NCBI RefSeq assembly: GCF_000428845.1
Contig: NZ_AUAS01000005.1
Coordinates: forward strand, 248,001-312,000
Origin: Dyadobacter alkalitolerans DSM 23607
Lineage (GTDB): Bacteria > Bacteroidota > Bacteroidia > Cytophagales > Spirosomataceae
Direction of reading: 5' to 3'
DNA length: 64,000 bases
Position 1 is the stretch's first letter, and each line of letters begins with the position of its first letter. Below are positions 36,100 through 44,153 of this stretch, piece after piece. Position numbers and translations under genes: made by a program. The notes beneath the pieces were generated by a model. The model was not told the DNA's origin and searched no databases. It was given only the letters and a program-made list of their open reading frames with translations.

Positions 36100-36140
36100 A
36101 CATTTGTGAAGTTCCGTGCCGAATATTTTCTTACAAATGT
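36100..36140. promoter_or_regulatory. Candidate Lrp operator, inverted repeat in the lrp leader
   Basis: ACATTTGT (36100-36107) and ACAAATGT (36133-36140) form a perfect 8-bp inverted repeat, extended by AAG/CTT, with centres 33 bp apart (about three turns). It lies just after the lrp -7 box. Confidence 0.5.
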
Positions 36141-36143
36141 GAT

Positions 36144-36151
36144 CAAAAATA
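36144..36151 (-). promoter_or_regulatory. Possible -7 box of lrp
   Basis: TATTTTTG on the minus strand, 69 nt before the lrp ATG and next to the candidate operator. No clear -33 element. Confidence 0.4.
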
Positions 36152-36203
36152 GTTTTTTTTACTGTCCTTATGCTTCTTGATAGCATCTTTTTTCTACAAA
36201 AAC

Positions 36204-36211
36204 TACTTTTG
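36204..36211 (+). promoter_or_regulatory. Possible -7 box of ald
   Basis: TACTTTTG, 37 nt before the ald ATG at 36249. A TTG at 36177-36179 is 24 nt upstream, longer than usual. Confidence 0.45.
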
Positions 36212-36248
36212 CAAACTTCGAAATTCTACACTAAAAACATACTTCCCA

Positions 36249-37361
36249 ATGATCATTGGTGTCCCCAAAGAAATCAAAAACAATGAAAACCGCGTAGCCG
36301 TCACCCCTGCCGGAGTAACCGAATTCCGCAAACACGGACACACCGTATATGTACAGGCGGAGGCAGGCAAAGGCAGCGGTTTCAGCGACGAACAATATGC
36401 AGAAGCCGGCGCGACGATCCTCAACAGCATCGAAGAAGTCTACGCCATCGCTGAAATGATCATTAAAGTGAAAGAACCGATCGCCAGCGAATACAGTTTC
36501 ATCAAAGAAAACCAACTACTCTTCACTTACTTCCACTTTGCCTCTTCCGAACCATTAACCCACGCTATGATCGAGCGTAAGGCCGTTTGCCTGGCTTACG
36601 AAACGGTTGAAAAAACGGACAGAAGCCTGCCATTGCTCGTTCCTATGAGCGAAGTTGCGGGCAGAATGGCGATCCAGGAAGGGGCCAAATATTTAGAGAA
36701 ACCAATGGGCGGTTTCGGAATCCTGTTAGGTGGCGTTGCGGGTGTGAAACCTGCTAATGTGCTCGTTCTGGGCGGAGGGATCGTAGGAACACAGGCTGCG
36801 AAAATGGCTGCGGGACTGGGCGCCAACGTAACGATCGTGGACATTAGCTTGCCAAGATTACGTTACCTGGAAGACATTATGCCTGCCAATGTGGACACCG
36901 TGATGTCCAACGAATACAACATTCGCGAGCTCATTAAAAGCACAAACCTGATCATCGGCGGCGTGCTCATCCCCGGAGCGAAAGCGCCTTCATTGATCAC
37001 ACGCGATATGCTTAAACTGATGAAACCGGGCACTGTCATGGTGGACGTGGCGATCGACCAGGGCGGATGTTTTGAAACTTCCAAAGCAACAACCCACGAA
37101 GATCCTATATATGAAGTGGACGGTGTGGTGCATTATTGCGTGGCCAACATGCCAGGCGCCGTGCCCTACACTTCTACCCTCGCTCTGACAAATGCAACAT
37201 TGCCTTATGCATTGCAACTCGCCAACAAAGGCTGGCAAAGTGCCTGCGCCACGAGCGAAGAGCTGCGTAAGGGGCTGAATGTCGTAAACGGAAAGGTGGT
37301 TTTTAAAGGGGTTTCGGATGCCTGGAACCTTCCGTATACAGACGTGCAGGAAGTTTTTTAA
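36249..37361 (+). CDS. ald: Alanine dehydrogenase
   Basis: 370 residues from the ATG at 36249 (MIIGVPKEIKNNENRVAVTP); the frame opens at 36177, but the extra residues cross the promoter. NAD-binding motif VLVLGGGIVGTQAAKMAAG, family segments FTYFHFASSEPL and HYCVANMPGAVPYTSTLALT. It interconverts L-alanine and pyruvate plus ammonia with NAD. The divergent Lrp-type gene is its likely regulator. A classic terminator follows. Confidence 0.96.
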   Translation: MIIGVPKEIKNNENRVAVTPAGVTEFRKHGHTVYVQAEAGKGSGFSDEQYAEAGATILNSIEEVYAIAEMIIKVKEPIASEYSFIKENQLLFTYFHFASSEPLTHAMIERKAVCLAYETVEKTDRSLPLLVPMSEVAGRMAIQEGAKYLEKPMGGFGILLGGVAGVKPANVLVLGGGIVGTQAAKMAAGLGANVTIVDISLPRLRYLEDIMPANVDTVMSNEYNIRELIKSTNLIIGGVLIPGAKAPSLITRDMLKLMKPGTVMVDVAIDQGGCFETSKATTHEDPIYEVDGVVHYCVANMPGAVPYTSTLALTNATLPYALQLANKGWQSACATSEELRKGLNVVNGKVVFKGVSDAWNLPYTDVQEVF

Positions 37362-37380
37362 TACCAAACCTAGCTAAGGC

Positions 37381-37416
37381 AACCTGGCTGGCTGTGAAGC
37401 CGGTCAGGTTTTTTCA
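37381..37416 (+). terminator. Terminator of ald
   Basis: AACCTGGCTGGC pairs with GCCGGTCAGGTT (two G-U pairs) around TGTGAA, followed by TTTTTT. Confidence 0.92.
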
Positions 37417-37451
37417 TTTCCCGAAATATTACAATTAATTTCATGTCAGTA

Positions 37452-37481
37452 TTGCAATTTCGAAAGTTATCCTTACTTTTG
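37452..37481 (+). promoter_or_regulatory. Bacteroidota-type promoter of the DEAD-box helicase gene
   Basis: TTG (37452-37454), a 19-nt spacer and TACTTTTG (37474-37481). Transcription would begin near 37488, giving a leader of about 335 nt. Confidence 0.75.
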
Positions 37482-37525
37482 CATAAAATTTGAACGAACA
37501 TCCGTTCGTCTCTCTGCTTCTTACA

Positions 37526-37538
37526 CGGTTTAGCACTT
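37526..37538 (+). repeat. Leader element CGGTTTAGCACTT, copy 1
   Basis: Exact 13-base match to 41354-41366. Both copies are preceded by TTYGTCTC (here 37505-37512, 13 nt upstream). Confidence 0.55.
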
Positions 37539-37589
37539 TATAGATCCGCTACCAACCTTTAAAATTCGCCTGGTTGGCACACCGTTCTC

Positions 37590-37646
37590 ATGCAGGACCC
37601 CACGGATGGTTTGTGGTGGGCTTTGCGCAATCCCCTTTTGAATTAG
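37590..37646 (+). CDS. Possible 18-residue upstream ORF in the DEAD-box leader
   Basis: ATG at 37590, TAG at 37644, encoding MQDPTDGLWWALRNPLLN. It lies in the long leader after the promoter and contains a Trp-Trp pair. There is no Shine-Dalgarno sequence, which is normal for the phylum. It may be a regulatory leader peptide or chance; conservation has not been tested. Confidence 0.25.
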   Translation: MQDPTDGLWWALRNPLLN

Positions 37647-37824
37647 TTTACGATTTGGCTTTGAGTTTTTGGTTGTGGGACAATTTTACCGTTTCCGACT
37701 TCGACCCATCGAGCCTGCTGACCTACGATACGTTTTCTGTTACGGCGATCCGCAGCAGCATTCAAATGACCGTAACAATTTGACTATCTTTTATTACCCA
37801 AGAATTAATACAAAAATAAATATA

Positions 37825-39600
37825 ATGACTACTGAAAATTTCGAAACTTTCGAAGAGCTTGGCCTCTCAGAAAACATCCTTAAAGCCCTTACTGAAATGG
37901 GTTTTACTAAACCCTCACCTATACAGGCACAAGGAATTCCCGCAGTAATGCAGGGATCTGACGTGATCGGACAAGCACAAACAGGAACCGGAAAAACGGC
38001 AGCGTTTGGTATTCCCGTGCTGGAAAGAATTGATGTATCCAATAATGCCGTTCAGGCACTTGTGCTTTGCCCTACCCGCGAATTGGCGGTGCAGGTTTCC
38101 GAAGAAATTGGCCGTTTGGCTAAATATGTAAAAGGACTTAGAATTGAAGCAATCTACGGTGGTGATTCCATCGACCGTCAGATCCGCTCCCTTAAAAAAG
38201 GCGTTCACATTGTTGTAGGAACTCCTGGGCGTGTGATGGACCATATGGAACGCAAAACGTTGAAATTTGACGAAGTGCGCATGATGGTGCTTGATGAAGC
38301 AGATGAAATGCTGGATATGGGTTTCCGCGAGGATATCGAAAGCATTCTGGCTGATATGCCGGCTGACCGTCAGACGATCCTGTTCTCAGCAACAATGTCT
38401 AAGCCAATTATGTCGATCACAAAACGTTTCCAGACTGATCCTATTTTGATCAAAGTGGTTCGCAATGAGTTGACTAACGTGAACATTGAGCAGGTTTACT
38501 TCGAAGTGAAGCCACAGGCTAAGGTTGAAGTAATGACGCGCCTGATCGACATGCACCATTTGAAATCGCTTTTGGTTTTTTGTAATACAAAAAGAAAAGT
38601 GGACGAGATCGTTGAAGACCTTCAATTGAGAGGTTATGCTTCGGAAGGAATCCACGGCGACTTGCGCCAGCAGCAGCGCAGCAATGTAATGAGCAAATTC
38701 AAGGCGGGTGTAACTACCATTCTTGTGGCTACGGACGTTGCAGCACGCGGAATTGACGTAAGCGGACTGGATGGCGTGATCAACTTTGACATTCCTTTGG
38801 ACGAAGAATATTACGTACACCGTATCGGCCGTACAGGCCGTGCCGGATTGTCCGGAAAAGCATTCTCACTGGTTGCCCGCGATGAAAAATATCGTTTGAA
38901 AACCATTGAAAGTTTTACAAAGGTTAAAATTGAAAAAGGCGTTATTCCTTCTTATGAGGATATCGTTGGCGTTCGCAAGGCGCGTTTCGTTGAAAGCATT
39001 TCTGCATCTATCCAGGAAGGCGACGACCAGGAGCTTTTCGGCGATGTGCTTGAAATGTTGCACCACGCAGGTTACTCTACGGAGCAGGTTGTAGGCGCTA
39101 TGGCTAAGCAGATCATGGGCGTTCAGAAAAACGAATATGCAGATGCAAACCTTGCCTGGGAAGAAAGACGCGGCGAACGCGACGGACGCAGGGAAGGCGG
39201 AAGCGATCGTTTCGAACGTCGCTCATCAGGCGGAAGCCGTTTCGGTGACCGCAGAGAAAGCGCACCACGCGGAAATGATCGTTATGCTCCTGCTGCACGT
39301 GGTGAATCACGTCCAAGATTCGAAGGCAGCCGCGACGAGTCTAAACGTTCGGCAACACCGGAAGCCGGTATGACACGTTTGTTTCTGAGCCTTGGCCGTA
39401 AAGACCACATTTTGCCAAAAGATATCGTAGGAGCCATTGCCGGCGAAGCGAACATTCCAGGCAAGACGATCGGTGCGATTGATATTTATGACAAATTCAC
39501 ATTTGTAGATGTTCCTGAGCGTGATGCCCGTGCGGTTTTGCGTGCAATGGACGGAAACACCATCAAAGGTAAGCCTGTACAAATCGATATCGCTAAATAA
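37825..39600 (+). CDS. DEAD-box RNA helicase (CsdA/DeaD-like)
   Basis: 591 residues from the ATG at 37825 (MTTENFETFEELGLSENILK). The frame extends upstream to 37669, but that part is leader. Motifs: Q motif (GFTKPSPIQAQ), AQTGTGKT, PTRELA, VLDEADEML, SAT, HRIGRTGRAG. An Arg/Gly-rich linker follows (about residues 435-515, GERDGRREGGSDRFERRSS), then a DbpA-type RNA-binding domain (TRLFLSLGRKDHILPKDIVG). It unwinds RNA in ribosome assembly or mRNA decay, often under cold stress. The long structured leader supports regulated expression. Confidence 0.94.
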   Translation: MTTENFETFEELGLSENILKALTEMGFTKPSPIQAQGIPAVMQGSDVIGQAQTGTGKTAAFGIPVLERIDVSNNAVQALVLCPTRELAVQVSEEIGRLAKYVKGLRIEAIYGGDSIDRQIRSLKKGVHIVVGTPGRVMDHMERKTLKFDEVRMMVLDEADEMLDMGFREDIESILADMPADRQTILFSATMSKPIMSITKRFQTDPILIKVVRNELTNVNIEQVYFEVKPQAKVEVMTRLIDMHHLKSLLVFCNTKRKVDEIVEDLQLRGYASEGIHGDLRQQQRSNVMSKFKAGVTTILVATDVAARGIDVSGLDGVINFDIPLDEEYYVHRIGRTGRAGLSGKAFSLVARDEKYRLKTIESFTKVKIEKGVIPSYEDIVGVRKARFVESISASIQEGDDQELFGDVLEMLHHAGYSTEQVVGAMAKQIMGVQKNEYADANLAWEERRGERDGRREGGSDRFERRSSGGSRFGDRRESAPRGNDRYAPAARGESRPRFEGSRDESKRSATPEAGMTRLFLSLGRKDHILPKDIVGAIAGEANIPGKTIGAIDIYDKFTFVDVPERDARAVLRAMDGNTIKGKPVQIDIAK

Positions 39601-39621
39601 TTTAAGCTTAGCACATTTGAG

Positions 39622-39652
39622 AAAAGGGACTTGTAACAAAGTCCCTTTTTTT
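39622..39652 (+). terminator. Terminator of the DEAD-box gene
   Basis: AAAAGGGACTT and AAGTCCCTTTT pair around a 6-nt loop, followed by more T. Confidence 0.92.
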
Positions 39653-39665
39653 GTTATTTTTCGGT

Positions 39666-40184
39666 ATGCAAAATCAACCGAAACCCGAGGTGTGGCTCAG
39701 AGGGCCACTCCCTGATATATCCGATTATCTGCAACCCGCAGCGCACGCACTTTTGCAGGCGCAGGAAGAAATCAATGCAGAGCTCAGCAATTTCCCCGTT
39801 GCCTTGTTATGGGAACGCCCGGCAGATGTGGCGTCCGTTGGCTTTCATTTACAACACCTTACCGGCGTGCTCGACCGTCTTTTAACCTATGCCAGGGCTG
39901 AATCTTTAAGCGAAAATCAGCTTGCCTATCTGAAAGCAGAGGGTCAGCCATCATCGTCCACGTCGGCTTTGAATGAATTACTCGACGCATTCAACAGACA
40001 GATTCTCATCGCGCTAACACAGCTCAAACACACTGACGAAGAGACGCTTACGCAGATCCGTTACGTGGGCCGGGCTATGTTACCATCCACACATCTGGGC
40101 TTGCTGGTTCACGCGGCGGAGCATACGCAAAGGCACACGGGCCAGCTGCTGGTAACCGCCCGAATCTTGAAACAAGGCGCTTAA
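39666..40184 (+). CDS. DinB-like (DUF664/YfiT-type) metal-binding protein
   Basis: 172 residues from the ATG at 39666 (MQNQPKPEVWLRGPL), which starts after the terminator; a start at 39651 would lie inside its T-tract. It is a four-helix DinB/YfiT-like protein with the metal-ligand histidines in GFHLQHLTGVLDR and HAAEHTQRHTGQL. Members act as thiol transferases or unknown metalloenzymes. The C-terminal end overlaps the convergent phospholipase-like gene by 4 bp. Confidence 0.85.
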   Translation: MQNQPKPEVWLRGPLPDISDYLQPAAHALLQAQEEINAELSNFPVALLWERPADVASVGFHLQHLTGVLDRLLTYARAESLSENQLAYLKAEGQPSSSTSALNELLDAFNRQILIALTQLKHTDEETLTQIRYVGRAMLPSTHLGLLVHAAEHTQRHTGQLLVTARILKQGA

Positions 40185-41212
40185 TCCTCACTTTCGGGTC
40201 TTATATGCAGGAGACGTCTGATCCATGACTGGCTTTCGGTTTGTTGATCCGGCTTGTCTGTTTCCGTTAAAGAATCCTTCAACTGGCGCAGATCCGGCTG
40301 CCCGGCGTTTATCCAGCAAGTGAACCAGATGTCGGCCACCGTTTTTACGGAAGCTTTCATGCGCCGCTCAACCTGCCGGTCGAGCATTTCGTGATATCGG
40401 GTTGAAAATTCCAGTGAGTAAGTCCGGGTAAGGACATTGTTACGAAGTTCGTAGCTAAATTTTTTTTCGGCTGGAAACGAAGCACTAAGCTGTTTTTCAA
40501 ACAGAAAAACCGAATCTGTTGCGGTATGCGATTCGGCGACGGCTTGCCAGGCTGCATTAGCAACATTGTCCTGATATATGGCCTTACCGATCCATAAGTC
40601 GTAGTTTTCAGCAAATAACTCGGGCAACCGCGATTCCCAGAAGCCATGAATTCCTTCCTGACCGGTTAGCTGTCCATTATAGTTCCGGGTTGTGTGCAAG
40701 GGCACGTGCGCATCGGCAATGTAGTGGCCGAGATCCGCTGATATCCTGAGAATCCGGCGCGCATCTTTTTCTTTGAACGCCTCCGTCAACTGATAGGCGC
40801 CGGTTTGAATGTACCAGGGGACAATGCCATGCTTGCGCAAACTGTCCTCACCAATCCGCTTGATCGCCTCGTTCCAAAATTTTGGTAATACTTTATAAGC
40901 ACTGTCACCATAAACATCCAGATCAATGTAATGCCGCTCCGCCTCTCCTACTACGGCATATCTGCGCCTGTCGGGATTGACTGCATTTTCAGTAATGAAA
41001 TCAATGTTCTTTTTATAAAACACCTGCATCTCGGGCGGCAGTCTAAACACCGCCAAGCGGTTAATTCGCTTATGCGCCCAGAATCCCCAATGTGGTCCAG
41101 CGGACGCTATCGAGAGAAAAAGCAGGGTAATTGAGCTGGTTTTCACCCAAAATTTCCACCAAAGGTTATTTTTTTCTAAAAATTTTTTCTCCCAAACCGA
41201 CTTTGCTTCCAT
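40181..41212 (-). CDS. Zinc-dependent phospholipase C/S1-P1 nuclease-like protein
   Basis: 343 residues. A membrane or signal helix lies at about residues 21-38, preceded by an unusually long polar N-terminus of 20 residues. The mature part starts HWGFWAHKRINRLA, and the zinc ligands are seen in DLGHYIADAHVPLHTTRNY and GIHGFWES. This is the fold of zinc phospholipase C and S1/P1 nuclease; the substrate is not decidable. It is convergent with the DinB gene (4-bp tail overlap). A later start would shorten the N-terminus. Confidence 0.82.
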   Translation of the reverse strand: MEAKSVWEKKFLEKNNLWWKFWVKTSSITLLFLSIASAGPHWGFWAHKRINRLAVFRLPPEMQVFYKKNIDFITENAVNPDRRRYAVVGEAERHYIDLDVYGDSAYKVLPKFWNEAIKRIGEDSLRKHGIVPWYIQTGAYQLTEAFKEKDARRILRISADLGHYIADAHVPLHTTRNYNGQLTGQEGIHGFWESRLPELFAENYDLWIGKAIYQDNVANAAWQAVAESHTATDSVFLFEKQLSASFPAEKKFSYELRNNVLTRTYSLEFSTRYHEMLDRQVERRMKASVKTVADIWFTCWINAGQPDLRQLKDSLTETDKPDQQTESQSWIRRLLHIRPESED

Positions 41213-41353
41213 ATAAAGTTTTGAAGGGCATTTTTAGCACTCTTCACCTCTTTATACGGTCTTCGCAAAAAAAAGTAACATTACCAGGCATATTGAAAAC
41301 CGCAAATTTCAAGGTCTTGCAAAATTTAGCCAGTAATTTGTCTCATTCACGCC

Positions 41354-41366
41354 CGGTTTAGCACTT
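41354..41366 (+). repeat. Leader element CGGTTTAGCACTT, copy 2
   Basis: Exact 13-base match to 37526-37538, preceded by TTTGTCTC at 41337-41344 (9 nt upstream). Confidence 0.5.
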
Positions 41367-41507
41367 ATTACACAACTACCCTCGCAATCGCACCCGGAAT
41401 TATATTCTGCGCTCCAACAATTTTGTAACTATTTCTTTTGTCAATCACACTAAAATCCAAATAAGTTATATTTTATATACAAATAATACAATTATTAATT
41501 ATTCTTT

Positions 41508-41515
41508 TATCTTTG
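41508..41515 (+). promoter_or_regulatory. Possible -7 box of the Dabb gene
   Basis: TATCTTTG, 38 nt before the ATG at 41554, in a very AT-rich region. No -33 TTG. Confidence 0.45.
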
Positions 41516-41553
41516 TATCAAGTAAATTTAGATGATTATCAGATTTTGAAATA

Positions 41554-41958
41554 ATGAGAACCAGAAATAAAACATTAGGATATTTAATACCCGTTTTTGC
41601 ATTGTGTGTGTTTATGCTTGTGATCTACGGCGCGTATGTTCCGCACACACCAGCTGAAATCCAGCGTGTAGTTTGTATTAAGTTCAAGCCAGGAACTACT
41701 AACGAAGATGTTGAGAAACATTTGCGCGATTTTGCTTCAATGAAAAACGCGGTTAAAGATGTAGTTGCTTATTCAGCAGGACATGTTCAGAAACTGGAAG
41801 GAAGCGAAGAGCAATTTGATGTGATCCATTACCTGACATTCAGAACCAAAGAAGGTGCAGCACAATATGCAGCCAATGCCGACCGCAAACAATTTGTGAA
41901 GGCTAATGAAGGAAATTGGGACAATGTATTGGAAATGAATTCCAACATTGAAAAGTAA
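41554..41958 (+). CDS. Dabb (stress-responsive A/B barrel) domain protein, membrane-anchored
   Basis: 134 residues. An N-terminal hydrophobic helix (about 8-27, LGYLIPVFALCVFMLVIYGA) acts as an anchor or signal. A Dabb domain follows (about 37-130), with VVCIKFKPGTTNEDVEKHLR and YLTFRTKEGAAQYAAN. Dabb domains are small ferredoxin-like folds; some are enzymes or peroxide-linked stress proteins. The role here is unknown. It is monocistronic and ends at the terminator at 41988. Confidence 0.85.
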   Translation: MRTRNKTLGYLIPVFALCVFMLVIYGAYVPHTPAEIQRVVCIKFKPGTTNEDVEKHLRDFASMKNAVKDVVAYSAGHVQKLEGSEEQFDVIHYLTFRTKEGAAQYAANADRKQFVKANEGNWDNVLEMNSNIEK

Positions 41959-41987
41959 TTTACAATAGTAATAGGAGTGAAAATCTT

Positions 41988-42016
41988 AAAAAGAGTCGGG
42001 TATCCCGGCTCTTTTT
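41988..42016. terminator. Bidirectional terminator between Dabb and ung
   Basis: AAAAAGAGTCGGG pairs with CCCGGCTCTTTTT (one G-U) around TAT, followed by T-tract. Confidence 0.92.
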
Positions 42017-42023
42017 TTCGTTT

Positions 42024-42689
42024 CTACCAATTGATCGGCTCCAAGCTTTTGCTTTCGAGATAAGCATTAGCCTGACTGAAATGATGATTGCCGAACCAAC
42101 CTCCCCCGTTTGCCGACATGGGCGAGGGATGTTTTGATTTCAACACAAAGTGATTTTTGTCATGGATAATGCTTCCCTTATCCTGGGCATAACGCCCCCA
42201 GAGCATAAAAACCACATTCTTTTTCTCGTCGGAAACGCATTTTATAACGGCATCGGTAAATCGCTCCCAGCCTTTGTTCTGATGCGACCCGGCTTTGCCG
42301 CTTTCCACTGTTAATGTAGCATTAAGCAATAATACACCCTGCTTCGCCCACCTTTCCAGATTACCGGAATTAGGAATAGGTTTACCCAGGTCGCTGTTGA
42401 TCTCCTTGAAAATATTAACCAGCGAAGGCGGGATACGCACACCATCATTTACTGAAAAACAAAGTCCGTTTGCCTGTCCAAAACCGTGGTAAGGATCCTG
42501 GCCGAGTATCACCACTTTGCAGTCTTCAAAGCTGCAATAATTGAATGCATTGAAAATTTGTTTCGCCGGCGGAAATATCTGTTTCGTGCTGTATTCCTCT
42601 TTTACAAAGCTCACAAGCTCAGTGAAATACGGCTTTGCAAACTCCTGTTCCAGCCTTTCTTTCCACGATTGCTCTATTTTTACGTCCAT
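42024..42689 (-). CDS. ung: Uracil-DNA glycosylase
   Basis: 221 residues, family 1 UDG. The catalytic water-activating motif GQDPYHGFGQANGLCFSV, the LLLNATLTVE segment and the DNA-intercalation motif HPSPMSANGG are present. It removes uracil from DNA after cytosine deamination or misincorporation. It is monocistronic and divergent from apaG. Confidence 0.97.
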   Translation of the reverse strand: MDVKIEQSWKERLEQEFAKPYFTELVSFVKEEYSTKQIFPPAKQIFNAFNYCSFEDCKVVILGQDPYHGFGQANGLCFSVNDGVRIPPSLVNIFKEINSDLGKPIPNSGNLERWAKQGVLLLNATLTVESGKAGSHQNKGWERFTDAVIKCVSDEKKNVVFMLWGRYAQDKGSIIHDKNHFVLKSKHPSPMSANGGGWFGNHHFSQANAYLESKSLEPINW

Positions 42690-42840
42690 CTCATCGTTTT
42701 TAATTCCAAACCCAAATTATATTATTTTGTTTTGGTTTTATCAGTAATTGATTGTTATTTTCGTTTTAGCAGAAGTAATGCAAATACAGCTCCGGCTGCT
42801 TCCCCATACCAACGCAAAACGCCCAAACACCCTCATCCAT

Positions 42841-43227
42841 ATGGTTTCCAAAGTGACAGATGGTGTGAAAGTCACCGTATTAACTGAGTATCAACCCGAT
42901 TATTCCAACCCGGGACAAGATCATTTTGTATTTACCTATAAGATCCTGATTGAGAACCACAGCGAGCACACTGTTAAACTTTTAAGAAGACACTGGCTCA
43001 TTTACGATGCGAACGGAACTGTACGCGAAGTAGAAGGAGCCGGCATTGTGGGACTGCAACCGATCCTGGAACCGGGAGATGTGCATGATTACGTGTCGGG
43101 ATGCAACCTGCGTACAGACCTGGGCAAAATGGCCGGAACGTATCTGATGGAACGTGTGCTGGACGGCCGCCAGTTCCGCGTGATCATTCCCGCATTCTCC
43201 CTGATCGCACCTTACAGAATGAACTGA
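42841..43227 (+). CDS. apaG: ApaG domain protein
   Basis: 128 residues from the ATG at 42841 (MVSKVTDGVKVTVLTEYQPD), the usual ApaG length; a frame to 42748 adds 31 residues that do not fit. It is a fibronectin type III-like beta sandwich with the HWLIYDANGTVREVEGAGIV signature and a C-terminal FSLIAPYRMN. The E. coli gene is linked to Co2+/Mg2+ efflux, but the biochemical role is unclear. It lies divergent from ung and 43 bp before a methyltransferase gene. Confidence 0.92.
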   Translation: MVSKVTDGVKVTVLTEYQPDYSNPGQDHFVFTYKILIENHSEHTVKLLRRHWLIYDANGTVREVEGAGIVGLQPILEPGDVHDYVSGCNLRTDLGKMAGTYLMERVLDGRQFRVIIPAFSLIAPYRMN

Positions 43228-43270
43228 TCAACCGCCTGACTTCGGTTTTGGTTTACTAAATATCTTACCA

Positions 43271-44047
43271 TTGATTGCTGCCTATTTAAAGTATTTGCTC
43301 CGCTCCGGTAACGAGCATTCCATTCATTCGCCTTTCCTCTTCGAACTTTACACGCAGGTTATTGCGGCAAAAAAGGATCAGAATCCCGATTACGCGGTTT
43401 TGAAAAAATTGCGCAAAGAACTGCTGGCATCCAACGAGCAAATTAACATTCTGGATCTCGGTGCCGGCTCGCGGGTGAATAAATCCAACCTCCGCAAAAT
43501 TGGCACGATTGCTAAGAATGCCGAGAAGCCCGAAAAATTCGGAAAGCTTTTCAACCGCCTCGTGCAAAGATTTCAACCCAAAACCATTCTTGAACTGGGC
43601 ACTTCACTGGGGCTGACAACATTATATTTATCAAAAGCAAAGCCGGATGCCATGATCCTGACTTTCGAAGGCTGCCCGGCAACAGCGCAGGTTGCACGTC
43701 ATAACTTTGAGAAACTGGATGCTGAAAACATTGACATCGTGCTGGGCAACATTGACCAGACGCTGCCCGAGACACTAAAAAAGCTGAATCCGTCTTTGGA
43801 TTTGGCCTATTTCGACGCCAATCACCGCTACGAGCCCACTGTCCGCTATTTCCAGGATTGCCTCCCCTACATGCACAACGATTCGGTCTTTATTTTCGAC
43901 GACATTTACTGGTCCGGCGAAATGACGCAAGCCTGGGAATTCATCAAAAAACACCCCCGGGTAACATTAACCGTTGATTTGTTCTGGATCGGGCTGGTGT
44001 TCTTTCGGCAGGAGCAGGTGAAGGAGGATTTTACATTGAGATTTTGA
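43271..44047 (+). CDS. Class I SAM-dependent methyltransferase
   Basis: 258 residues, starting at a TTG at 43271; no ATG lies in frame nearby. The N-terminus (IAAYLKYLLRSGNEHSIHSP) is that of a Bacteroidota O-methyltransferase-like family. The SAM-binding motif is ILELGTSLGLTTLYL (about 112-126), and DLAYFDANHRYEPTVRYF and FIFDDIYWSGEM follow. The substrate is unknown. It is read 43 bp after apaG and may be co-transcribed. Confidence 0.85.
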   Translation: MIAAYLKYLLRSGNEHSIHSPFLFELYTQVIAAKKDQNPDYAVLKKLRKELLASNEQINILDLGAGSRVNKSNLRKIGTIAKNAEKPEKFGKLFNRLVQRFQPKTILELGTSLGLTTLYLSKAKPDAMILTFEGCPATAQVARHNFEKLDAENIDIVLGNIDQTLPETLKKLNPSLDLAYFDANHRYEPTVRYFQDCLPYMHNDSVFIFDDIYWSGEMTQAWEFIKKHPRVTLTVDLFWIGLVFFRQEQVKEDFTLRF

Positions 44048-44153
44048 TAAAAACCGTAACATAACCGGGCCTCTCCGTTGAATAAATAAGCGCTGTTCTT
44101 GTAAGCATTCTTCTTATTATTGCCGGCTCTACTCATCCTCTTTTTTCCACGGA

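Larger units (their letters stand above)
37417..37824 (+). other. Gene-free spacer: promoter and structured leader of the DEAD-box gene
   Basis: No convincing long gene lies here. It holds a promoter (37452-37481), then about 335 nt of leader with hairpins: ACGAAC/GTTCGT (37494-37509), CCAACC/GGTTGG (37552-37577), CCCAC/GTGGG (37599-37620) and GTTACGG/CCGTAAC (37739-37776). A possible 18-codon ORF lies at 37590-37646. The element CGGTTTAGCACTT (37526-37538) recurs at 41354. A long leader before a CsdA/DeaD-like helicase gene suggests post-transcriptional control, for example by cold. Confidence 0.6.
41213..41553. other. Gene-free spacer with a repeated leader element
   Basis: This 341-bp spacer separates divergent genes, the phospholipase-like gene and Dabb. 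No ORF is convincing. It holds a second copy of the DEAD-box leader element (41337-41366), with upstream similarity (TTGCA and AAATTT) to the DEAD-box start site region, and a -7 box for Dabb at 41508. The segment 41450-41500 is very AT-rich. It may encode a small RNA. Confidence 0.5.

Noticed and set aside
37574-37783. 69-codon ORF in the DEAD-box leader
   Set aside because: It overlaps hairpins and has no domain; the leader is better explained as untranslated RNA. Only the 18-codon ORF is kept as a possibility.
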